DNA from: Chloroflexota bacterium
Lineage (GTDB): Bacteria; Chloroflexota; Anaerolineae; Aggregatilineales; Phototrophicaceae
Assembly (NCBI GenBank): GCA_026706395.1
Contig: JAPOYU010000167.1
Coordinates: 1 to 41,074, forward strand
Direction of reading: 5' to 3'
Length of the DNA stretch: 41,074 bases
In this document: one piece after another, positions 32,785 through 40,400 of the stretch
Layout of the letters: each line of letters opens with the position of its first letter
Numbering within the stretch: position 1 is the stretch's first letter
The notes under the pieces: generated by a model
Databases searched by the model: none
The model's input: only the letters and a program-made list of their open reading frames with translations
What the model was told of the DNA's origin: nothing
Translations under genes and position numbers: made by a program

Positions 32785-33801
32785 ATGGTTGATAATGCGC
32801 CTTCGGCTGAAAACTGGCGGATAATCGGGCATGACTGGGCGGTCGATTTCTTGCGCCGCACCCTTGCGAACGGTCGCAACCGCCACGCATATCTGATCAC
32901 GGGCAGCGCCGGGCTGGGCAAAATGCAGCTGGGGCTCGCTTTTGCAATGGCCCTCGCCTGTGAGGCGGAGGATCCAGCACAACGCCCTTGTTTCAATTGT
33001 CGCGCCTGCGACGCCATTCGCCGGCGTGCCCACCCCGATCTGATCTTGGCGGGCGGCGACGCTCCGCTGAAGATAGATGACGTCCGCAACGTGTTGCGTT
33101 TGCTGTCCCTGAAGCCGTACAGCGCGCGCTATCGCATCGCCATTCTTGACGACTTTCATTTGGTTGCGCCCCTGGTGCAGGATGCGCTGCTGAAGACGAT
33201 GGAGGAACCGGCGCCTCATGCCATCGTGATCCTGTTGGCGACTTCGGCTGAGCGCGTTTTGCCCACCATACGCAGCCGCGCCCAGCACATCCCCCTGCGC
33301 CCGATCCCGCGGGGGGTGGTCAAGGCGCAGCTTGTCGGCGGCGGCTGTGATGAAGAACGCGCCGAGCTTGTCGCCGGCCTCAGCGGCGGGCGCATCGGCT
33401 GGGCGCTGTCGACGCTTCAAGACGACGCGCCGCTGGCGTTCCGGCAGGAAATGCTTGATATGCTTCGCGATGTGCTGGCGGGCCCGCGTCTGGAGCGAAT
33501 GAAAATCTCCGATCAGCTCAGTCGCCGCGCCGGGCGGGAGAAGGCGTTGCTGCGCGATGTGCTGGAGGTTTGGCAAAGCTACTGGCGCGATGTGCTGCTG
33601 CATTGCAGCGACAGTCCGGTGAAACCATGCAACATTGACCGCAGCGGCGAAATCCGCGCTGTAGCAGGGCACATCAGCCCAGGGCAGGCCCTCGCCGCCC
33701 TGGAAGCCACCGGCTACACTTTGCGCGCCCTTGATACCAATGCCAACCTGCGCCTGGCTTTAGACGCGCTGTTTTTGCAGTACCCCGGGCTGGCCGATTA
33801 G
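32785..33801 (+). CDS. holB: DNA polymerase III subunit delta'
   Basis: 338 residues from the ATG at 32785; an in-frame GTG at 32758 would lie upstream of the -10 box and is rejected. Walker A is GSAGLGK (40-46). The clamp-loader zinc module is present: C59, C69, C72, C75 (CFNCRAC). Further motifs are KIDDVRNVLRLLSLKPYSARYRI, LLKTMEEPAPHAIVILLA and TIRSRAQHIPL. The subunit is the stator of the clamp loader that opens the beta ring. The usual DEAH-like Walker B reads DDFHLV and the sensor SRC reads SRA, as expected of a delta' that does not hydrolyse ATP, although the P-loop is kept. It is divergent from the Ig-like gene. Confidence 0.9.
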   Translation: MVDNAPSAENWRIIGHDWAVDFLRRTLANGRNRHAYLITGSAGLGKMQLGLAFAMALACEAEDPAQRPCFNCRACDAIRRRAHPDLILAGGDAPLKIDDVRNVLRLLSLKPYSARYRIAILDDFHLVAPLVQDALLKTMEEPAPHAIVILLATSAERVLPTIRSRAQHIPLRPIPRGVVKAQLVGGGCDEERAELVAGLSGGRIGWALSTLQDDAPLAFRQEMLDMLRDVLAGPRLERMKISDQLSRRAGREKALLRDVLEVWQSYWRDVLLHCSDSPVKPCNIDRSGEIRAVAGHISPGQALAALEATGYTLRALDTNANLRLALDALFLQYPGLAD

Positions 33802-33807
33802 GTCGAT

Positions 33808-34845
33808 CTAGTCGATGGGGATCCAGTTATCCGGTTTCTTGGCCGCTTCCAGGACCGAATCCGGCACGAGAATGATCTTGCCAAAGGCCGGGGTCTTCTC
33901 AAGTTTTCGATGCGCCTTGCGCGCCCCGCTTAAGGGCATGACCTCGTCGATCAGCGCGCGATACTTGCCCCGGGCAAGGCCAGTCAATACTGGCGCGAAG
34001 TCCTTGGGTTTGACCGAGCCGTAGGCGCCGTGCAAGCTGAGATTCCGCTGATAGAGGTCCATCGCGTTCAGTCTGGCGCTGTCCTTGCTTAGCGGGCAGG
34101 CGATGACAAGCCGCCCGCCGGCGCAGAGCATGTCGACCGATTCTTCCAAGTCCAGTTTAGCGTTGCAGTGCAGCACGAGGCTCGCGCCGTTTTCGCCCGT
34201 GGCCACTTGCACCTGTCGCACCAGGTCGCCGCCGGCGTCTTCCAGCACAATGTCCGCGCCGATTTCGTGCAGGTTCGCGACGAATGCGCCTTCACAGATC
34301 GCGATGACCTTGGCGCCTCTTGCGGCGGCGATCTGAACGGCGGAAGCGCCGACGCCCCCGGCCGCGCCGCGGATCACGATCGTGTCCGCTTTCTTCAGTT
34401 TGCCTTGCGTGACCAGCGCCAGCAAGGCGGCCGCGAAGGATGCGCCCGACGCGACAGCCGATTGAAAATCCAGATCGTCCGGCAGTTTGATTAGCTTGTC
34501 AGCGGGCAGGGCGCAGTATTCCGCATAGCCGCCATCGATTTCGCAGCCAAGCTGCTCAAAGGTGGCGAAGACGCGATCACCGATATCCCAGCCGTCCACG
34601 TCATCGCCCAACTCTACGATCTCGCCGGCCAGATCCGAGCCCAATATATGCGGCAGGGGTTTGCGGATGATCAGGCGGCCGCTGCGGAGCAGCAGATCTG
34701 CCGGATTGACCGATGTGGCCTGAACTTTCACCAGGGCTTCAGCGGGCGCCGGTTGCGGACGCGGCAGCCGCGTCGGTTTGAGGACGCGCGCTTTGCCGAC
34801 CCTCTCCATAATGACGGCGCGCATGCTGGCGCCAGTCTCCGCCAT
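33808..34845 (-). CDS. Zinc-free MDR oxidoreductase (NADPH:quinone reductase-like)
   Basis: 345 residues. Medium-chain dehydrogenase/reductase plan: GroES-like N-terminus with SVNPADLLLRSG and PHILGSDLAGEIVELGDDV, then a Rossmann domain with RGAAGGVGASAVQIAAARGAKVIAI (glycine motif about 160-170). The cysteine and histidine ligands of zinc alcohol dehydrogenases are absent, so it belongs to the quinone oxidoreductase (QOR) or related enoyl reductase branch and probably uses NADPH. Substrate unknown. Ribosome-binding site GAGGAG precedes the ATG. It is the last gene of a minus-strand run that may start at galE, but a 156-bp gap separates it from the DUF2277 gene. Confidence 0.9.
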   Translation of the reverse strand: MAETGASMRAVIMERVGKARVLKPTRLPRPQPAPAEALVKVQATSVNPADLLLRSGRLIIRKPLPHILGSDLAGEIVELGDDVDGWDIGDRVFATFEQLGCEIDGGYAEYCALPADKLIKLPDDLDFQSAVASGASFAAALLALVTQGKLKKADTIVIRGAAGGVGASAVQIAAARGAKVIAICEGAFVANLHEIGADIVLEDAGGDLVRQVQVATGENGASLVLHCNAKLDLEESVDMLCAGGRLVIACPLSKDSARLNAMDLYQRNLSLHGAYGSVKPKDFAPVLTGLARGKYRALIDEVMPLSGARKAHRKLEKTPAFGKIILVPDSVLEAAKKPDNWIPID

Positions 34846-35001
34846 GTCTTCTCCTCGTCGAACCCATCAGAATCTAGCGTGGTCTAATGTAGCCGCTCGG
34901 CGGCAACGATAATAGCTCCCACGCTGACACAAAATATCAAATTCCCTCGGCTACCGCAAACTGCGGTTTGACAAGATAGAAAGAGTTTCACTGCAAACGC
35001 C

Positions 35002-35274
35002 TTAGGCAGAGCGGAAGCGCTCCGCATTGCGCGCGCGGGCCTTGGCGATTTCCGCCTCTCGGTTTCGCGGCTGCGCTGTAGTCTGCAAGGTGGCGAGCAA
35101 GTCGGCCGTCGCCCGCGCCACGTCCGCCACGGCGCGGTCAAATGCCGCTTCGTTCAGCGCGGATGGCTTCCGGTAGCCGCTGACCTTGCGCACATATTGC
35201 AGCGCGGCCGCTTCGATATCCGCGGCTGTGCTGGGCGGATCATAGTTGAACAGCGTGCGGATGTTGCGGCACAT
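35002..35274 (-). CDS. DUF2277 family protein
   Basis: 90 residues starting MCRNIRTLFNYDPPSTAADI, the highly conserved beginning of the DUF2277 family. It continues AALQYVRKVSGYRKPSALN and EAAFDRAVADVARAT, followed by a basic tail rich in Ala/Arg. The frame is open 17 codons further upstream, but the family start is at 35274. The protein is probably small, helical and cytosolic; no function is established. It lies 62 bp after the metallophosphoesterase gene on the same strand, so the two may be cotranscribed. Confidence 0.9.
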   Translation of the reverse strand: MCRNIRTLFNYDPPSTAADIEAAALQYVRKVSGYRKPSALNEAAFDRAVADVARATADLLATLQTTAQPRNREAEIAKARARNAERFRSA

Positions 35275-35336
35275 GTCTAATCGCTCCTTGTGCTCGTGGC
35301 CGTAGCCGTAGGCGCAGTATAGCATCGGCGGGGGAT

Positions 35337-36218
35337 TCAGTCGCGGTGGAGCTCGGCGGTCAGCCCCCGATACTCCGGCGGAAGATAATCGCTGTGGTCT
35401 TCCAGAGCGAGAAACTCTTGCATCAGCGCGATGCTGTCCTCCTGGTCGGGGTAGCGCTCCCCTTTCCAGACGATGTAGGGAGCCAGAACCAAGCGCGAAT
35501 TGCGGAACTCCTCCAGGATCAGTTGACCGGTGACGCCGCAGCGAGCGACAAAGTCCTGCCGCTCGAATTCGGCGAAGGACCGCGCCCGGTCGAAGGCGAC
35601 GCGGCGATGCGCTGCCAGCTCCCAGCCCTGACTGTTTCCGTGAATGATCATATAACTGGCGCTGTGTTCGCCATCCAGCGGCACGCCGACCGAGCCCGGA
35701 TTGAAGATCTGCCAGCCCGCCACATGACGCTCCATGGCGACATGACTGTGCGCCGCGATGACCGTGCGCTCGGCGATGCCATCAAGCCACCGGCGGACTT
35801 TCGCCGGTGTAGAACTGGGATATATCGCGGTCCAGGGATCGCCCGGTATGCCGTGGAAGACGCGTATCGGCGGCGCGTCGCGAAAGCGCAGTTGAAGTGT
35901 ATCCGGCAGGCAGGCGATCGCGCCGATCCAGCGATCGCCAAGTTGCCAGTGCAAATAGGGCGGCATCGTGAAGCTGGACCAATGCGGCGGGGCGCGCTCG
36001 GTGCAATAATCCAGGACGTAAAGCTCATTGTTGCCGCGTACAACCGCCCAAGCCCGCTCCGTGATAATTTCCATCACCTGGCGGGAAAAGGGACCCCAAT
36101 TTACGCTGTCGCCGGCCACGACGACGTGATCAACAGCATATTGCGCCATGTCTTCGATGACGGCTTCCAGCGCCGGCAAGTTTCCGTGAATATCAGCGAG
36201 TAGCGCCAAACGTGTCAT
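35337..36218 (-). CDS. Metallophosphoesterase (YfcE/MJ0936-like phosphodiesterase)
   Basis: 293 residues from the ATG at 36218 with GGGAGG upstream. The two-metal site is readable: LADIHGN (D9, H11), GDSVNWGP (D37), GNNE (N63 or N64, where GNHD/E is usual), AAHSHV and NPGSVGVP. The N-terminal 190 residues form the calcineurin-like fold. The C-terminal 90 residues extend beyond the usual YfcE length and have no recognisable motif. It would hydrolyse phosphodiesters such as cyclic nucleotides or sugar-linked phosphates; the natural substrate is unknown. It starts 53 bp after galE on the same strand and probably belongs to that transcript. Confidence 0.88.
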   Translation of the reverse strand: MTRLALLADIHGNLPALEAVIEDMAQYAVDHVVVAGDSVNWGPFSRQVMEIITERAWAVVRGNNELYVLDYCTERAPPHWSSFTMPPYLHWQLGDRWIGAIACLPDTLQLRFRDAPPIRVFHGIPGDPWTAIYPSSTPAKVRRWLDGIAERTVIAAHSHVAMERHVAGWQIFNPGSVGVPLDGEHSASYMIIHGNSQGWELAAHRRVAFDRARSFAEFERQDFVARCGVTGQLILEEFRNSRLVLAPYIVWKGERYPDQEDSIALMQEFLALEDHSDYLPPEYRGLTAELHRD

Positions 36219-36271
36219 ATCAGCCTCCCTGTGACACAAGCTGATACAGCGCAAGTTCCTTGTTTCACCAC

Positions 36272-37258
36272 TCAGGAGTCGTAGCCGTCCGGATGCCAGC
36301 GATGCCAGTTCCAGGCTGTTTCGATTATCGCGCGCAAACTGTTGTATTCGGTTTCCCAGCCGAGTTCGCGCCCGATCTTGTCGCTGTCGGCGACCAGCAC
36401 GGGCAAGTCGCCCGGGCGCCTCTGCGCCGCCACGGTGGGTATGGCATGTCCCGTGACCGCGCGCGCCGTCTCGATGACATCCAGCACGGAAAAGCCGCTG
36501 CCGCTGCCCAGGTTGTAGGCGCGGCTTTCGCCCTGGGCCAGCGCTTCCAGCGCCAGGATATGCGCTCGCGCCAGGTCTTGGACGTGCACATAGTCGCGGA
36601 TGCAGGTGCCATCGGGCGTGTCGTAGTCCGTGCCGTAAACCTCTATCGCCTTGCGCTGGCCCAGGGCGACACCCAGCACCAGCGGAATCAAATGGGATTC
36701 GGGGTCATGCGCCTCGCCGATATGCCCGTCCGGATGCGCGCCGCAGGCATTGAAATAGCGCAGGCAGCAGTACTTGATGCCGTAAAGCCGATCCATCCAG
36801 GCCAGCAGGCGTTCCGCCATGTATTTGGTTTCGCCGTAGATGCTGCCCGGGTTCAGGGCTTCGCCCTCGGCAATAGGGACGCGCTGCGGCTGGTCAAAGA
36901 GGTTGGCGGTGGATGACAGGATGAAGCGCTTCACGCCGAATTGGCTCGCTTGCTCCAGCAGGTTGATGACCGTGTAGAGATTGTCGCGCAGGTACATAAA
37001 AGGCTGCCGCATGCTCTCGCCGACGAGTATCTGCGAGGCGAAGTGCATGATGCCGTCGAACTGATGCGCCTCGAAAGCGGCCGCCAGCGCCGCCTGGTCG
37101 TGCAGATCGGCGACGATCAGCGCCGCGTCGGAATGGACCGCGCTGCGATGGCCGCTGCTCAGATTGTCGTAGACGACGACCTCATCGCCTCGCTCGACCA
37201 ACATCTGCGCCACATGGCTGCCGATATAGCCGGCGCCGCCCGTCACCAGTATTTTCAT
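36272..37258 (-). CDS. galE: UDP-glucose 4-epimerase
   Basis: 328 residues from the ATG at 37258 (GGGAGAG upstream). Extended SDR: NAD motif GGAGYIGSH (7-15), [13 protein letters not shown], catalytic S115/S116/T117 in ILSSTANL, Y141 and K145 in [18 protein letters not shown] and [20 protein letters not shown], which is the GalE-specific signature. It interconverts UDP-glucose and UDP-galactose, supplying galactose for surface glycans. The VYG that normally follows the SST block reads LFD here. It leads a minus-strand run with the metallophosphoesterase and DUF2277 genes. Confidence 0.95.
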   Translation of the reverse strand: MKILVTGGAGYIGSHVAQMLVERGDEVVVYDNLSSGHRSAVHSDAALIVADLHDQAALAAAFEAHQFDGIMHFASQILVGESMRQPFMYLRDNLYTVINLLEQASQFGVKRFILSSTANLFDQPQRVPIAEGEALNPGSIYGETKYMAERLLAWMDRLYGIKYCCLRYFNACGAHPDGHIGEAHDPESHLIPLVLGVALGQRKAIEVYGTDYDTPDGTCIRDYVHVQDLARAHILALEALAQGESRAYNLGSGSGFSVLDVIETARAVTGHAIPTVAAQRRPGDLPVLVADSDKIGRELGWETEYNSLRAIIETAWNWHRWHPDGYDS

Positions 37259-37384
37259 GTCGCGGCTCTCCCTTTTCGCCAGCTGATTATAGCCCGTCCG
37301 CCGCAAGGTTAAAATTACTCATCTGGATTGGCGCGCGGGGCAGTCATTCGCGGGGTTTGCGTCGCGAGGCGGTTTCGCAACGTA

Positions 37385-37413
37385 TTGTTACTGGCGGGCG
37401 AAAATGGTTTAAT
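37385..37413 (+). promoter_or_regulatory. Promoter of the 48-residue membrane protein gene
   Basis: TTGTTA (37385-37390) and TTTAAT (37408-37413) are separated by 17 bp, close to the sigma-70-type consensus in both hexamers and spacing. The start codon is 30 bp downstream with GGAGAAG before it. Confidence 0.5.
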
Positions 37414-37442
37414 CGTTGAGGAACGCAGTCGACGGAGAAGAA

Positions 37443-37589
37443 ATGAGGGACGAGCGCGAGGGCAAATGGACGGCGGCGGAGCGGGCTGGGCTGCGCAAGC
37501 TGATCCGCATGGGGCTGATTATGCTGCTGGCGATTATCGTGGCTGGCACGATCGCGGCTCTGCTCAGTTCGGCGCTGGGGACGGTGTAA
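37443..37589 (+). CDS. Small single-pass membrane protein, 48 residues
   Basis: ATG with GGAGAAGAA directly upstream and a good promoter 30 bp away. A charged N-terminus (MRDEREGKWTAAERAGLRKL) is followed by one hydrophobic helix (MGLIMLLAIIVAGTIAALL) and a short end SSALGTV. Expected topology is N-in with one membrane span. I do not recognise a family. Small hydrophobic proteins of this kind may regulate membrane complexes or be toxins, but there is no evidence for either. Confidence 0.6.
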   Translation: MRDEREGKWTAAERAGLRKLIRMGLIMLLAIIVAGTIAALLSSALGTV

Positions 37590-37597
37590 TCCGCGTT

Positions 37598-37628
37598 GGG
37601 TGATTCGCGGGGTGATTCGAGGTATAAT
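37598..37628 (+). promoter_or_regulatory. Promoter with tandem operator-like repeat before the small-protein/HNH pair
   Basis: GGGTGATTCG occurs twice, at 37598-37607 and 37610-37619, 12 bp apart. A perfect TATAAT follows at 37623-37628, and AGGAG lies before the ATG at 37655. The repeats cover the -35 position, where the best hexamer is GTGATT. Such a repeat over a -35 box suggests repression, possibly autoregulation. Confidence 0.45.
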
Positions 37629-37654
37629 GGGGCGGAATTATAGGAGCAAGGCTA

Positions 37655-37912
37655 ATGATAAACGCGCCTGTTCGCAATGCGATTGATGTTGTCGCCGAGT
37701 TTTTGGCTTCTGACCCGTCCGACGAGGAATTGCTCGCGTATCGGTTTTCCGAAGACTTGCAGGAGCGAGTTCATTATTTGCTGGAACGAAACGGCGAGGA
37801 CGAACTGACCTGCGATGAACGGCATGAATTGGACGATTTCATCCGCGCGAATCGAATGATGACTTCGCTGAAAATCAATCGGGAACTCCGCCTCAAAGGC
37901 TTGAAACCTTGA
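37655..37912 (+). CDS. Small acidic hypothetical protein paired with HNH gene
   Basis: 85 residues, mostly helical and acidic: DVVAEFLASDPSDEELLAYR, FSEDLQERVHYLLERN, LTCDERHELDDFIRANRMM, then a basic C-terminus (KINRELRLKGLKP). Proteins of this look occur directly before HNH nuclease genes in various bacteria. Its stop TGA overlaps the start TTG of the HNH gene (TTGA), so the pair is translationally coupled. An antitoxin or partner role is inference from the arrangement only. Confidence 0.75.
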   Translation: MINAPVRNAIDVVAEFLASDPSDEELLAYRFSEDLQERVHYLLERNGEDELTCDERHELDDFIRANRMMTSLKINRELRLKGLKP

Positions 37913-38271
37913 CCGTTTCAGCACAACAGCGCCGTTTTGTTTTTGAGAGGGCGGGCAGATGCTGCGAGTATTGCCGCTTTGGCGGAGGCAGACAACCAGT
38001 AGATTTCCACACTGATCATATTGTCGCAGTCAAGCACGGCGCCGATGTCGCCGCGATTGGCCCTTTCACAAACGAAGCGACGAGGCTTTTTAACCCGCGT
38101 CAGCAGGACTGGGATGAGCACTTTCAAATTGAATCAGACGCCTCGCTCTCCGGTTTGACGCCTGAAGGTCGAGCGACAGTGCTCGTCTTGCGGATGAACG
38201 AAGCGCCTCGCATCGAGCAGCGCTTTGGCGAACAGCTGCTGGGCAATTACCCGTGCCAGAGCAATCCCTAA
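37909..38271 (+). pseudogene. HNH endonuclease with in-frame deletion of the catalytic half
   Basis: 120 residues from a TTG start. The first half of an HNH domain is present: FVFERAGRCCEYC with C19 and C22, then FHTDHIVAVKHG with D36 and H37. In intact relatives a block with the Asn, a second CxxC and a final His (pattern NLALxCxxCNxxKG) follows. Here KHG joins directly to ADVAAIGPFTNEATRLFNPR, which is the normal sequence after that block. About 20-25 residues are missing without a frameshift. The downstream part (DWDEHFQI, GLTPEGRATVLVLRMN) is well kept. The product is probably stable but not a nuclease. Gene order and coupling with the 85-residue protein are retained. Confidence 0.75.
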
Positions 38272-39176
38272 CCCTCATCGCCAATCAACCCAAGCAGCGG
38301 CTCGATAAATTCTTGCTGGCGCATCTGCCCGGCTACTCGCGGGCGCAGGTGCAGGGTCTGATCCGCGCCGGGCATGTGCTGGTCGATGGCGCGGCGCAGA
38401 AGACCGGCTACAAATTCAAAGGCGGCGAAGCGGTCAGCGTTCGCATCCCGCCGCGAGACGAAACCTCGATCGAGCCGGAAGAGATCGCCCTGGACATCGT
38501 CTACGAAGACGAGCATCTCGCTGTGGTCGACAAGGCGGCCGGCATGGTCGCGCATCCCGGGCCGGGCAATGAAACGGGCACGCTGGTCAATGCGCTGCTG
38601 GCGCGCTACCCGGAGCTGGCGGATATGATGGACGATCCGGAGACGGGGGACCGCCTCGGCATCGTGCATCGCCTGGATCGCGGCACGAGCGGCTTGCTGG
38701 TCGCCGCGCGGGACAAGGCGACCCTGCTGGCGCTGATGCGGCAGTTTCAAGAGCGCAGCGTCGACAAGGTCTACCTGGCGCTGCTGGAGAAGCGGCCGGC
38801 GTCCAACACCGGCATCATCGACGCGCCCATCGCCCGCGATCCGCGGCAGCGCAAACGCATGGCGGTTCGGCGGGAGGGCAAACCGGCGCAGACCGAGTTC
38901 GAGGTGCTGGACGATGATTTTCAAGGCGACCGGGCGCTGGTCAAGCTGAAGCTCTTAACCGGGCGGACGCATCAGATTCGCGTGCACCTGGCTTTCATCG
39001 GTTGTCCGGTGCTAGGGGATGCGGTCTATGGGTACAGGAAGCAGCGGGTGAGAATGAAGCGACAGTTCCTGCACGCGCATGAGTTGGCGTTCGATCATCC
39101 GGTGAGCGGGGAGCGGATGCGCTTTGTGAGTGAGTTGCCGGTGGGGTTGCGGGCGGTGATGGAGAAGCTGCGGTAG
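38253..39176 (+). CDS. RluA/RluD-family 23S rRNA pseudouridine synthase
   Basis: 307 residues from a GTG at 38253, overlapping the HNH gene by 19 bp. An S4 RNA-binding domain (residues 14-70, RLDKFLLAHLPGYSRAQVQ) precedes the catalytic domain. The active site is GIVHRLDRGTSGLLVAA with D142. Further motifs are YEDEHLAVVDKAAGMVAHPG, KVYLALLEK and LLTGRTHQIRVHLAFIGCPVLGD. It isomerises uridine to pseudouridine in large-subunit rRNA, most likely the RluD sites of helix 69. The S4 domain and length fit RluD. The last 66 bp recur as a duplicate at 40306-40371. Confidence 0.93.
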   Translation: MPEQSLTLIANQPKQRLDKFLLAHLPGYSRAQVQGLIRAGHVLVDGAAQKTGYKFKGGEAVSVRIPPRDETSIEPEEIALDIVYEDEHLAVVDKAAGMVAHPGPGNETGTLVNALLARYPELADMMDDPETGDRLGIVHRLDRGTSGLLVAARDKATLLALMRQFQERSVDKVYLALLEKRPASNTGIIDAPIARDPRQRKRMAVRREGKPAQTEFEVLDDDFQGDRALVKLKLLTGRTHQIRVHLAFIGCPVLGDAVYGYRKQRVRMKRQFLHAHELAFDHPVSGERMRFVSELPVGLRAVMEKLR

Positions 39177-39180
39177 GGGA

Positions 39181-39205
39181 TTCACCGAAGAGGGCACAGA
39201 GAAAA
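39181..39205 (+). repeat. Short copy of the dispersed HKGTK-type repeat
   Basis: CACCGAAGAGGGCACAGAG followed by AAAAGATT matches the minus-strand sequence of 28428-28505 (CACCGA, GAGGGCACAGAG, AAA-GATT). It fills most of the 32 bp between the rluD-like stop and the nuclease-like stop. Confidence 0.5.
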
Positions 39206-39208
39206 GAT

Positions 39209-40225
39209 TCAGGACTTATTCAGCACGCGCTGGCGCAAGGCTTCGTCCGTCATATCCCATCCAGAGATGTATCTTATCATGTGTTCCTTGCCGTCGGCCG
39301 GGTCGACTACGTACCAGAATGTGAACCCGTTGGGATATGTCCGCGTCGGCTTAAAGTTAGGAACGACAGAGCGAATGGCCATGACCGCCGCATTCTTCAG
39401 CCAAGTCGTCTCTCCGTTGTAGCGAATATGGTGGCGAGCGATTTGTAAGCCACGATCCATTGTACTGCGCAGCAGTTCAGCTTTAAATCTATGCCCCTCG
39501 TGGTAGCCAAAGACAGGGATGTCGTTGGTAGGTGGCGGTGGATCCGGGGGAGAGGGAGGGGGCTTAATGCCCTGGCCTACTAGATCGTGAAGGCTCTGTT
39601 GCACGATTGGCCTGAATTCGGCAATTACTTCCTTCCAGATTGGGCCAGAATGAACGCGCTTGGCGAATAAGCGCACGAATTCATCGCTCGGACGCTTAAG
39701 CTCATCCTCCAGCAGCAGCCTAACTCTCAGCTTGCGCATTCCTTGTTCGGGAGTGAACTGCGACTTCGAGAAGTGTTCCAGCACCTGCACCGATGACCGA
39801 TCAAGCGTACGAAGATTGATCGTGAGAAAGGGCTTCTTATCCAACACGTGTTGTCTTACGGAATCGGTGTAGAAGCGGTATTCGATGCCGTTCGTTAAAA
39901 CGGCGAATTGAACATCCAGCGCGACAAAGTAGTCATGTAGCTGCCGCCAATGCTGTTCGTTGAGCGTATGCACGGCCGCTTTTGCCTCGATTATTATTAT
40001 GGGCGAACCGTCTCTGAGGATGGCGTAATCGACCGCTTCGCCGCCGCTTTCACGTGGGTCAGCAACATATTCCGGATACACCTCGCTTAGGTTGTGCAGG
40101 TTGTATCCCAATGCGCGGATAAATTGCTGGACCGACACCACGACGGTACCAGCCTCGTATTTCATCTGCTCGCGCTGGTGCTCTACATCCTGCGCAATCT
40201 TCGCCAACTCGTCGTACAAACTCAT
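39209..40225 (-). CDS. PD-(D/E)XK nuclease-domain protein, HsdR N-terminal-like, copy 1
   Basis: 338 residues. Residues about 1-130 match the N-terminal nuclease domain of type I restriction subunit R and related solo proteins: D66 in EAVDYAIL, E80 and K82 in IIIIEAKA, the QxxxY motif (Q95, Y99), and VLTNGIEYRFYT. The middle (140-215) is helical and conserved with copy 2. A Pro-rich linker (PPPSPPDPPPPT) leads to a C-terminal domain of about 110 residues that I cannot name, with WYVVDPADGKE near its end. There is no helicase, methylase or specificity gene next to it, so it is not a standard type I system. It may be a defence or mobile-element nuclease. Base composition is AT-richer than in the core of the window. 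Confidence 0.75.
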   Translation of the reverse strand: MSLYDELAKIAQDVEHQREQMKYEAGTVVVSVQQFIRALGYNLHNLSEVYPEYVADPRESGGEAVDYAILRDGSPIIIIEAKAAVHTLNEQHWRQLHDYFVALDVQFAVLTNGIEYRFYTDSVRQHVLDKKPFLTINLRTLDRSSVQVLEHFSKSQFTPEQGMRKLRVRLLLEDELKRPSDEFVRLFAKRVHSGPIWKEVIAEFRPIVQQSLHDLVGQGIKPPPSPPDPPPPTNDIPVFGYHEGHRFKAELLRSTMDRGLQIARHHIRYNGETTWLKNAAVMAIRSVVPNFKPTRTYPNGFTFWYVVDPADGKEHMIRYISGWDMTDEALRQRVLNKS

Positions 40226-40305
40226 CCGTGGCTCCCGGTGCGGCTTACTGCCTGCATGAGTGAAAGTTTAGCACAGCAGCCCTAGTTTGCCGATTTACGC
40301 GTAAA

Positions 40306-40372
40306 GAGCGAATGCGCTTTGTGAGTGAGCTGCCGGTGGGGTTGCGGGCTGTGATGGAGAAGTTGCGGTAGG
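40306..40372 (+). repeat. Duplicated fragment of the rluD 3' end
   Basis: 40306-40371 repeats 39111-39176 (the last 22 codons of the pseudouridine synthase, through the TAG) with only four mismatches visible. Similarity ends right after the stop codon. It lies between the two nuclease-like paralogues, exactly where the true rluD end lies relative to copy 1, so it marks a tandem duplication of rluD tail plus nuclease gene. Confidence 0.9.
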
Positions 40373-40400
40373 TTTGAGTCAAACTAAAGAGGTATGGAGC

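Noticed and set aside
34966..34984. Short inverted repeat ACCGCA-AAC-TGCGGT after the DUF2277 gene, considered as terminator
   Set aside because: Only 6 bp of stem, no T-run at the base on the minus strand, and 18 or more bp from the stop; not convincing.
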